Shown in pieces: positions 41,201 through 53,200 of a DNA stretch of 64,000 nucleotides; the first letter of the stretch is position 1, and every line of letters starts with the position of its first letter. Source of the DNA: Euwallacea fornicatus (Eukaryota; Arthropoda; Insecta; Coleoptera; Curculionidae); assembly GCF_040115645.1 (NCBI RefSeq), contig NC_089550.1, positions 2,232,001 to 2,296,000 of the forward strand. The letters run 5' to 3'. Below the pieces are notes generated by a model. That model was given only the letters and a program-made list of their open reading frames with translations, was not told the origin of the DNA and did no database searches. Made by a program: the position numbers and the translations under genes.

Positions 41201-44200
41201 CGGAAATTAATCACTCTTCCATACGTTTTAAGTTTAATTACGTTATAAATCAAAAGTGAGAATCGTTAGCTATAAAATTTATCTGAAGAATTACCAGTTC
41301 AATTGGGTCCTACCCCTTTGATTAATTAGAAAACTGACAAAATAGAATTTTATTAGGTTTAAATCAATTGAATTCGAAGACGAAAATCTGTCATCAAAAC
41401 TATTGCTTTTGTCCATTTTTACCAGCAAAACTTCAAACATTTACCACCGAACATAAATAATCATAGAAAGTTCACTCAGCCGGAGTACTTTGATCTAATC
41501 AGATCAAAGCGCAAGACCAGTAGAACCTAAAGAGGCTAAGCAGTCACGACGTAAAGATGCACTGCTTTTTGATGGTTAGGTGTGATTGCGTTGAGTGACT
41601 ATCTAGGACTGAGTGATTGCATCTGACGGTTGACAACAAAAAATTCTTATAATGCTAGAGCCCGAAAAAATTCGTCATATGTTTTTTTCCTAGATTTGTT
41701 TACGTACATTGCGACAGAAATTCCTGATAACTTTCCCCATTAAGTTTGCAATTCCAACCTTAACAAGGTCTGAAAAGCTACCCTCCTTTTCTGGAACAAC
41801 TCACTACTGACATCTAAACCTGAACCTGTTCTACATTATGAATTCTTTAGAGCTTCCTCGACTTCTTCGCTAAACTTGTTATTTTATTAGGGGGCAAAGG
41901 CAACAAGCAGTGGCGGCGCGGCTGTTTTGCATATATTTATATCGAATGTTTACAGTAACCAGAGGCGAAAATATATTATTATTTTAAGCCGCTTCTCCAG
42001 CGCAACGCAATGGGATATTTTATTTGTTTACATCAACGTGGTTACTGCCTGCAGAGCAGAGGCGACTGCAAGTCCGCCAAGGCAACATAGCACGAATTGC
42101 GAGACAGTGTTGACAAATTTACAACTCGAATTTCCTTAAAAAAAATTGATTTTTTTAACCACGGCAGTCAAGTAACAAATTGTGAAACGGTCCGGGAGGT
42201 GGCGCTAAGAAATGTTGGAGCCAAATTGTAAGATGATCGTAATAGTGCCGTTCCGTGTTATCATTTTCTTTCATAATTATTTAAAAATTATTTAAAAAAA
42301 AAATTGTATGATTAAGCGATGTTGCAATTCTTTCTAAAATTTTCACTTAGGTTAAATTCTCTACAGCATTATGTTTTGTATTAACGTCATTTTCTGACAT
42401 TTACTTTTTCTGGAGCACCGCAATTCAGGAATGTTTCTATGATATGGTTCTAGGTATTTTCTATGACAAATTTGTCATCTATCTCCTTACTTTGAGTGAA
42501 ATTGCACGCACGATGACAACATCGCCTAGCCGATATGCCGTAAGCAAACTCGGTGCAATGACCCAACTTGCCAGCTAGTCTCAGTGACCTACTTACCGAA
42601 ATATTACGTGTGCCGCTATCGGCCGCGATCGGCAGGATCCGATGTCATGTCCGAGGTGTTTTATGGGATTTGCCATGAATTTGCCGGTTAACGTTAAACC
42701 GGCTAACGCTTAACGATAACGTATCGTTTGTGTGTAGAAGAACATACGAGTTTATTCCACCATCGATACTGGGATTTTTAAATCCCTGCAGTATTATAGA
42801 AAAGGCTCGATTGGGATTAGGCGCCAGCTGCGGCTGGCAACAATGGATTCATTCTATTCAACAATGCAGGCATATCTGGAACCGTTTTTTGGAAACTTTC
42901 TTCAAAAAATGAGCAGATCCGCACATCTTCTGAGCTTTTTCAAATGTGGTAACTTCAATGCAATTTTTGCAATTCCGAATCAGAGACATGTAGTCATCTC
43001 TACCAGATACTCTAATCTTATTAATATGCAATACACGCATCTCGTTGGTCTTAGCTTTCTATGGGAATTTCACCGTGACAAAGTTGACCGGCACATCTAT
43101 GATTTGACTCGAAGGTTCCTTTCTCAACCGCTAGATTAGTGTAAATATCTCCGAGATATCAACAATCAGTAAGAAGTGAAACTTTACGGCAATTTGGACG
43201 GGATAATACACTTCGTTATCTCTCGGTTAATGGTAGTCGTCCTTAGATTAAAATTATTGATTTTGTGTTCAACTTTAAAAGAGTAGTTTGCATGGATTCA
43301 TTGCTTGCCATGAAAATTACACTTCTGTTATTTTAACCAGCAACTTTTCTAAGATAATTTTAGTTACCAAAACAATGAAATAAAGACGAAGATAAAAATT
43401 TTATGTCGAGTAAAGTTTTCAACAAATTGACTGGTGACCCTTAGGTCCTTAAACCCCCTACCATGGGGATATTCGAAACGGTTAGCAATTTAATTTGCTA
43501 ATAATCTGACTTTTATGTCTAAACTAAAGTACCTCCGAAATACTTTAGTTACCTATTAAATGATATTTATATGTCTTATAGCAAACATTCAATCATTGTC
43601 AACTCAAAAGGCAAACAAGAAAAAACCAACCAGTACTCTTAAAATCAGGTAGATATCTGATAAATTACCATAGTGTAGTATATATTGGAAAATATGTACT
43701 GCAGTAGCGTCCTTTATCAGATAAATAAATACAATTGATTATCTGAATAAGAGTATTTGTGGTAAAAATTTCATTCACCATTATATCAAGAAAAAGTATT
43801 GCAGAATGATATCTTAAAAACTATTTTAAATGTTTAAAATGACATATTATTAATGTGCTACAATTGGGATGTAGTTTCACATTGTAACTTAAATATTATC
43901 GCACGTAGTTGCGTAAAGACAAGGGTAACATTGGAACGTTAAACGGAATGCTGTAATTTACTTAACAAAAATCGTTGTGACGGTGTCGAAATTAAAAAAA
44001 AATTCTTATTAATTATTTATGTTACTAGAACCGTGAGCGCAATTTTTTTTTAGTGTGCACAGACGTTGCACTTGAATATGATAACCATGCCACGAGTTTA
44101 TTCAGGAGTGGAAACCGATGGAAAGGCTTGCTGAGGCACCTAATGAGATATTTATAAGAACGTTTATACCTATCTTTTCAGTAGTTCATTCGAAACAAAT

Positions 44201-47200
44201 CTTAACATCTACAAGCCTATTCTTGACTTCCTGAAGTCAACTGAAACCGTGTTAAAAGCCTGCCAATCCAGTTTCATCACTCATTGTCAAAACCAAACGA
44301 AATCTGACCCTGCAACCATTTCGCAACTCTGATCGCTAATTGGCGAATTGGAGAAATCTGGCGTGAAATGAGTAACGCCATATTTCATCGATGTAAAATG
44401 CGCACTTGCCGTTTTTGAGTCAGAAATAGCTCAGCAGTCGACGACGAGGATAAGACAGGTGTAAGAAAACATGCCCGAAATGTTGACGGACGTCCAAGAA
44501 CCCCTGGAATGCGAAAAATGGTAATGTTGCAAATTATCATCGTCGGTTGGTTTCCTGGATGGAATGGTGTTAATATGTTGTGGGGGAGAAATGCGCTTGC
44601 GAAATTTTGAGCGTGAAAAATAGTTTTGGATTCAATTATCTTTTGGTACTAAATTTTTTCACCATGTATTTTTAATATTTATTATCAATTTTTAGGTAAG
44701 TTAGAGTAAATATAAATATTTTCACACCAACATTCTGTAGTTGAGTTTTGAACTTTTAATTGTGGCACACCCTGTAGAGTTCTTTCGAAAAAAAATTTCT
44801 CAAACTCTGTGAGTTATCAACATTACGTTTATTAGGTTGCCTAACAGATACATGCGTTTTAGTTTCCGACACGATATACGTATTTCTTTTTGAACTTGTA
44901 AATAAACCTCGATATAAACACAATACAACAAAATATTGATGTCTTATTTTAATTTTCAATGATACAATTATGCGAACATGACCCAGAACATCGCAAAATT
45001 TAAATAAAAGCACTCAGAAAAATCACACCATCGCATATTGGCTGTCGATCGTATGGAGATTTCACAGAGATATCATCGAGTTAAGAGTTTTATTATTTCA
45101 TATTTAAATTATTTTTTTAATGAAGTTGGGCCCTTATAAATGAAAAAATCATAAAACTTACATTTTTTCTTGAACAAACGATGCGAAGAATGGCTCGAAA
45201 CATGCCCAGTAACAACTTGAAATTTGCATAACTTTCTTTCACTGCATAGATTTATTTCGTGTGTTTCGAAATACCCATCTACCCACCTAAAGAATATACA
45301 TTTCGCTTAGAAATGCTTAAAGATTACGTGGTTATAGAATTTATATAGAATTAACGTACATTGTTAATACCTAAAAGTAATTGTTACAATTTGATGTTCA
45401 ACAGGCACAAATAAAACTTAAACACGGTAAAGATGAGATAAATGACAAATTTCAAGGAATGCTGGGTATTTCAAAGCATTGCTCCCATTGGTGCAAAATT
45501 ATTCATTTATTTTCTGTCTCTGTTTAGCAAATTGGAGAAATAAATGAATTTGTCTTGTCAAGAATGATATTTTAGTTGGCGAACAAGAATTTATCAATGA
45601 AGTATTTTTATGTAATAATGGAAATTTCAGGCTACAAACGGGTATATTTGGAGGGCAATTTCAAAACTCACTTTTTTGTGTTTGTTACAACACACTTTAG
45701 AGTATTAAAATAAGCTTCAGTTCTTCAAATCTTTTGAAGCAAAATGGCCGCAGAAAAAAACTGGTTTTGAATAATCCTAAGCGCGCTCACACACACACAC
45801 ACACAATATGATATCACTTTAAAAATTCACTATTATTATAGGGAACAACTACTTTTAACTAAAATTAATAATAATATGCACATTAATAAAATAGAAACAA
45901 ACCGAACTGGTATGGTTGCTATGGAAACGCGACTCATATCATATGGCAAGGCATGCTGGATATTTCCTGGTAATACTTCGAGTGGATCATTCGTCAATTT
46001 TCTTCTGTCGTTTTTTGACACGTGAAAAATGATGGTAAAATTTGCTTTGTCTAGAATAATGTTGTGGCGAATGTAAATTAACTGTCAATATTGAGCTTTT
46101 ATCATTAGCTTTGAATTATCCAGCAGGAAAACCGGCGGTACACCTCCTGCCTCTGTTCATTGACTCTTGCTAGCGTGATCCACAGTTTGCACCTCCATAT
46201 AAGCTGAATAAATTCCCTAATAATTTGCTACCAAATTGCTAATCATAAAACAAGCTCACCAAATAGTTAATTACCAAAGGCCACGCCTCTCTAATTATGG
46301 GAAAGGCGCTTTTTGCTTGTCAGAAAAACACGGAAAAGCTATTAATATAATCGGTCAAAAGTTCGGGTAGGTCCATACCATCGGAACCGAAAGGTGTCGT
46401 TGACACCTATACCGGCATAATTTTGGAGTTTGTTCACCTTGCCAATAGCTAAACGTGTTAACTGAATTTCCTAAAAAAGCCCATGATGGCGTCGTGTCGC
46501 TCGATTGCTCAGCATTATGCAAGTTTTTCTTAATTCCACCGTTGTCGTGGATGATGCTTTGTATTTGCGTTAGCCGTGTAAACAAAGCCAAAAAAGCAAT
46601 TTAAAATCAATTTGTCGTTGCAGATTTGGCACGTGATACGACAACGCAATCAAAGTGTAATTAGAACGAATTTCGGTCTTGACCCGTCAGGTGACGGTGT
46701 CCGAGGTAAAAACCTTCCCAATTTGCCTGGAGATGGTCTGAAAGTTTTTTAAGACTTGCCGGGCCTCGGTGAGGTGAACGACCTCCGAAATGTACGGCCA
46801 GAGTCATTGACTTCGATGAAAATCCGCCGCATAATAGGCCTACTCAAAATTTCTGACAGTGAAAAGCGAACGTTAGCTTCGCAAATAAAATTTTAATTGA
46901 AGTTTTATTAACACATTTCGAATAATAAATGGTTATTTAAATGGAAGTCAATGTTTGGGGAAGCGACCCGTTGTAATTGAGGCGCAACAGAGCTTGGAGA
47001 CGCAGCCTGAATCACGCAATTAATAAATATTAAGTTTGAAGTTTGGGCGAAGGGGAGAGGGGGGAGAGGGTTAGGGTTTTACGGCTTCAATGCAACATCA
47101 TGGTTTTCGACCATTTAGATCCTCATTTTGATAAATTTGGCCAAATTAGTTGAATTCCGTAGTCTTTTCATGGTTCCAGATCCACAACATTAGATCTTTC

Positions 47201-50200
47201 CAGATCCCAGATTGCATGGATTTTATTATTCCAGAGCAAAATCGCCATTTCGGTTAGAGCCAAGAGAAATGTAACGATGGAAACTGCACTTACAACAACG
47301 AGTAGCAAAACTGCCCTACACACTATAGCGAAGAGTTTCAGAATTTAGCTCAAAAACCACTTCCATAGGTAGTACTTGCGAGCACATTGATCTCCATTGT
47401 GACCTCTCAGACTCTCAATCAGTTCCACTTTACGAGCATTAATACATAATACATATAATAATGATCATGTGGTTCAAATTACTTCAATAACTGAAAGTGC
47501 GCAAACCCATAAAAAGTGAGTAGTTTCACATCCATAGTCAAAAACCATCCCCAGTTTACTTAATCAGAGGTTCATTTCCGGCGTACACAATTACGTCTTA
47601 GATCCTGCTGTCGCCCTAAGTTTGAATTCCAGGTGGAGGACCAGTCAAGTTCGGGTTGAAAATAATAAGTTGAAACATGCCAGTGCCGGATTTGAAATTA
47701 TTCTTTTTTGTTTCAATTACTTTCCATAAAAACGCAAGTGGAAAGGAAGTTTTCTGCAAAATTTAAAACGCAAAACGCAAATGTTTTATACAGCTATTTT
47801 AAATCAAATTCGTCGAACGTTTGACTCGTCTAAGAACCGTTAAAATTTCATTTTCATTTGTCCGAATTTGCTCCAGTGGTTTATCGGAGATGCCGTTTCG
47901 TCTCGAAATCCTTCTAAAGGGGATGATCAAGATGAAGGAGGCGATTAAGTCACCTGCATTTGGAGTTGGATAATCGCTCCAGGCTCTTTCTGGCAACGCA
48001 TCCATCCTGTCAGATCTTTAATTTGGAATTTTCAGAATTTCCGTGATCCTTAAGCTTGCAAATTTAGTAGGATTTAGGGAGTAAATTTGATGGTGTTAAG
48101 TAATTAAACAGAGTTTTCCGAACCAGATCTCTCAATGAAAAATATTGAAAATAAACGCGATATCTGCATTTCTTAATCAAAATTAGGGATTCTCAATTTT
48201 CGAATTTACTAGGATGCAGAGAATAAATTTCGTACCGTTAAGACTTTAAACTGGGGTGCAGAAAAGGATGTGCTTGAATGAAAAATATTCACAGTAAGAA
48301 TTCAACGAGATCTCCACACTTCTTAATGCAAAGTAGAGTTTTTGCTCTCGTTTTACGAGGATTTACACTCGCTGTTCTATTAATTTCTCGAGATGTTCGG
48401 CACATCTTAGCATGGCCCACATAAAAAAATATGAAGTGAAGAACGATTATCTAGTTAATAATTACTTTTTGACTGATAGCTCTTCTCTTAGCTCTTGCCC
48501 ACCCAAGACGGAGAATTAAATCTTCCCGCGCGTCGAAGAAAAATGCCCCAATAGCGGCAACGTTGCCGCATGTAGTCATAGGGTTTACACCAAAGGTTAA
48601 CGAACCCGCGTTCCGAGTGGGGGCTCCGCTACGTCACCGGTTTGCGTCAGACGCGACGAGTGCCTGAAGGGGCACGGGTGGGACAGAGACGTCGCTAATC
48701 GCGTCTTTCGCAGCCGATTCCAACTGCGCGCTCTCTCGGATTACTACACAGATACATGGACAATTTGTTAGGGCTCGCTTTTCTAAAAAAACGATGTCCG
48801 AAAAAAGTCCACCAACCGCCGGTGGTGTGGACCGACCCTTACGCGATCCGTCCGCCGCGAAAAATTCCGCGTGAATCGCGAATTTTCGGAAAATTGCGCA
48901 ACTGTGATCGGTGGCCCTTAGGGCCGTACTTGAACGGTGATATTTTGCTTTAGTAACTTAGTATAGTTCATAGTGACCAATGGGAACTTGAGTGCCTTCG
49001 GAAAAAGTGGTAGTGCGGAAGTGTTTTGATGATTTCATCATCAGTACCTATAATAGAGTTTCACCTTTAATATTTAATTTTCTCGCTCTGCTTTGGTGCA
49101 CCTTATTAGCACAAACATTTTGCACCGTAAATATTTACCCCCTCATATGGCAGCCCAAAAGCTGCCACGCATCTAAGTCGTTCATTCATCCTCTCTGAGG
49201 GCCAATATATCAATGTCCTGATAGCTTTGCCAACCACACTGGAATTGAATCAGCGGATTGAGAAATTCCTCCGTTAGCAGGGCTTTGGTGTAGTGTCCCT
49301 TAATCCTATGCAAAAAAAAAATCCCAGTTAAAACCTACAAAATGCCGGCAAAATTTCTTAGTATAAGCCGCATTCGCACCGATCCTCATTGTCATTGCGC
49401 TTATCAGTTCGCGTAATCGGTCATTCACACCGCAAAACAAGCGAGAACGAGATTGGCGTTCAAAGGGCTTTAATTTCCCTTAAAGGCCGCGTTGATGATG
49501 ATACGTCATCGGATTGACGTGTCGGAATAATGCCACAGATTCAGATATTCGGGAAGTGAATAACCCCGAGTTCAATGCCTTTTGAACCGCGCCTCCATAC
49601 GGAACTGTTCTCCAAAAAGCAGGGCCGGACTGCGGCCACGTTGTTTTTCTTTATTGCTAATGCGAGCTCTCGGGGTTTGGGGAGGTTTTCTGGGTGGCGG
49701 AACACATGGAAACTGATCGAGTTCACTCTTCGAAGTGCGGTTTTATTTCTGTTTTCGCCTGTCGAGCTGCGGCTCTCCATTTGATCGTTTCGTGATTTCG
49801 GAGTTGAGAACTGCTTGTTATTTTAACTGCAAAGTCCTCAGAACTTTTTCATTTCCGATCCGATGTGTTGTTTGACTTCAGCTTACCGGAAATGTTTGAA
49901 CAATACACAGGGTGGTTCTGAAAAAAAAATGTATTTGGGGTTGTCTTCCGCGTTGCCACATCCCTCAGAAATTTGCATATTCGGGCACTTGATTCAGTAT
50001 GATATGTTTGATTTTAGTATGAAAAGAAATCTATAAGATGATCTGATCTATAAGAGTTTTTTTGAAGAACTGAGTGCTGAATATGCCCAACCTAACTGCA
50101 TTAACGCAGATGCCTATGTAGTACATATATTAATTAGTTAAAAAATAATTTAATGCTTAGTTGGGGTTTGGTTCTGTTAGTTAGAAGTTCTCAGAAAATG

Positions 50201-53200
50201 CAGGCTTGTTGATCTCCTATCCACAGTTAACCCCGCATTGGTGTAGGTAAATCATTTTCCCGGCCATAAATTCTTATAACAAAAAGCATTTTGCAGTTTG
50301 TTCTTCTCAGGTTGATTCTATATTATTAATGTTGTGTAAAGTCTCGAAAACTCGCCAGATGTGCTAAACATCGCAGGATTATCGGAATTTCTCAGATATG
50401 GCAAAATTATACACGTTTCGTTACGTCACAGCCTAACACGAAAATCTCTCATGTATTTAAAAAAATGAATTCTACTCTAATTTCTTTTGTTATTAAGTGC
50501 GTAAATTTCGTTTATATGAATTAATAAAAAAATGTCAGAAAATACAAAGGGGTCGCTTTACCATACCTGCATGTGCGAAAACGCATTATTTTCCGAGCTG
50601 ACAACAGGGGAAAACAGCATGCATTTGGGTACAGTTCTGGAAAACAATTACCTGCATAAAAAGTTTATTCAAATTAATGAAAATTAAATTTCGGACCACG
50701 ACAGCTTAAATTTATCTCCAGACAGCTAGCTTGCAAACCATTTTTCGTGATATTTTATTTGTAGCCCAAGGAACACAATTTGGCAATATAGGTGATGTAT
50801 TATCGAATTTTGACAGGTAGAGAATGTAGAATTTATAACTTGATTTATGGTTATTTGCTGTCCAAGCTTCATAGCAATTTAAATAATGTAATAATAATCT
50901 TGTATCAATTAAATAAAAATAGGTTTATCACCATGTATTTCGATAACGAAGCCTTGAAACGTACAAGTTCAAATAAACATTTCTTTTTTGCTTTTCGGAG
51001 TTCCGTCGAACGTTAAATTTTGCCGTTTAAAAGGTGAATCACCCGGTATATTTCGACATTGATTTAGATGTTGGCACGACATAGATCAAATTCTAGAAAG
51101 CTGTAACTCACACGTGGCCTAATGGAAAATTTTAGCAAATTTAAATTGTATCCATTCACAAGGTTAAAAGCAGTGCTGTTGGCTTAACTGACTGTAGCAG
51201 TAAAATTAAGTAAAATTAAAGCGTTGTCTTCATTTCATTCATAGTTACAAAATATACAATTATCTGCATTGTTCTTGGGCGGAGCAAAAAACGCTAGTGT
51301 CGCCATCTTTGTGTGGAAAAGGCATTTCGATTTCATAATTTACCATTTTTTTTTCTGGTAAAGTCCCACCCTGCACTATTAAGTAAATATTGTTAAACCA
51401 CGTCTTATCAGATTTTTCTACCAAAGTACTTATGTACATTCACGACTAGAGAAACAACAATAAGTGGGTTCAAAATTCCAAAACTCTTGGAAGAAAGCCG
51501 GGATTTAAAACATTTATATGCGATTATGAAACAAAAAAAAATACGATTTTATCTGTATGGCGATATGAACATTAGAAAATCGATCATTTTCCCTCAAAAA
51601 AGCGATAAAGTCCTGCCCCGAAAAGGCCTTGCAAGGTCGCCTATCTCCACTCCACCGTCTGTCGTATCTGCATTATTGCGTCACAGCAAACAGAATTTCT
51701 TCCCGAAAGCTAGAAATTCGTAATTGAAAAAGAACATAAAGACAAATTGATAAAAAGAGGCAAAGATAATCGGCCAAGTTTCTTATCAAAGGCAACGTCG
51801 TTATTTCGCGTTGCCGGCGTGCCTGGAGTCACGAAGGTCAATGAACCTCCAAAAGTTTTTGGCTCAAGTTTATCGAACCCGGCCCGCTTATTTACCTTTT
51901 CGAACCACATCATCCGTTATGAATTATTTACCTAATTCCCAGCATTTTCCTTTATTATTTCGCGAATCTTTTTTCGGTCCTTACCCCAGCCTCACAGATT
52001 TCCATTCAACCTGAACATACCTGATGACGTCATTTGAAGCTCATGTCGATCATTTTGGCGGTGTTGCCATGCAGCTGCCATCGCAAGGTCATGTGGATCT
52101 TGTGGCCGTCGCTGCTGTGGTACTTTCCAAAATTATTCCTCGTGTGTATTCTGCTTTCGGTTCTGGTTATTGCGTTTAAATTGCATCCGGTACGTCAATG
52201 TTTTTAAAATTATATTTTTCAAATTATTTTTTCCTGTTTGAAGATTGTGATCTAGACGCCCCTGCTTACGTTAGCTTAGAACACGTCTTTAAAATTACAC
52301 GCTACCTTTACAATTCTCCCTGTACGCTAAAGCGTTGACGAATCGTAATGTTCCTAAACCCATTAAATTTTAGAATTTATTTCTTTCATTTCTGCTTTTG
52401 CCACCCGCTTCCCCCGTTCAAAATTACATTCAATACGTCCCTGCTTTTACGTGACTCATAGGAGATTCTTCTTAACCGTAGAGAACCTTTCGGCATAAGC
52501 AAAATTATTGACGTCTCAGTGTTTTTTTTTTACATTTGAAAATTCTCTGCAAAATCTGGCAAACCGTCTATCTACGTTAATCATTAGGAGAATATTGACA
52601 GATATCTGTGACACAAATGTTCCAAGCGATGACTTTATGTCGAGTAACAATTAATATTTTCTATTAGTTTAACAATTGCTCTTGCCCTACGCCCATGACT
52701 TTTGATAAATATTATTCGACATTTTAAGTTTTATAGTTGAATTTTAAACACTGAAAACTCGGCCTATTTTACCTGTCAAATTTACGTTCAGTACACATCT
52801 GCTTTTATTATACTTAAAAGAGAACCATTCAAATTACAATCACTACGTCACCCAGTATAAATTGAACCATTGGTGTAGTTAAAATCCAGCTGTTTTTGAA
52901 TTTTATATTTTTTATTTTATTTTTTGTTCCCACTGGTTCTTACTAGAAAATCGCTTTCTGTACGTCCCTGCCTTTATTGAATTAAAATATAAGTTTTTCG
53001 GAATTCATAAAATTGTTACATTGCTCAGAACACAGGAAAAGGTTGACGTATCACTGTATTTTTAGACTCAGCAATTTTTAGAAATCATTCGTTTGAATTC
53101 CACTTTTTCGCCGTGCTTCTAGGGCACCACTACGATAATTTTTCAAATTGTGAAGAATCTTTATAACGCTCAAGGTGCACTAAATCATGAACGTACTTAG

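Larger units (their letters stand above)
32255..52042 (+). other. Intron between exon B and the exon C promoter region (about 20 kb)
   Basis: No conserved gene was recognised. Separately listed features are a hairpin at 34.5 kb, a 180-codon hydrophobic ORF at 38.45 kb, tandem arrays at 38.9-39.5 and 48.06-48.37 kb, a CA microsatellite at 45.8 kb, a G-quadruplex motif at 47.05 kb, a CpG-rich patch at 48.5-48.95 kb, and a possible transposon relic at 49.9-51.05 kb. Blocks at 10.76-10.99 and 36.34-36.54 kb share a dispersed repeat ending in GCGGAATGCCG or CGGAATGCCGG. The stretch from 39.5 to 45 kb shows nothing I can name. Confidence 0.5.

Noticed and set aside
42843..43139. 98-codon + strand ORF with an overlapping 60-codon minus-strand ORF
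   Set aside because: Both strands are open with mixed composition, neither is recognisable, and there are no splice or promoter signals. Too weak to call a gene.
46780..46815. Palindromic GAGTCATTGACTT resembling an IR1 element
   Set aside because: Two mismatches to RGKTCANTGAMCY, symmetric but weak.
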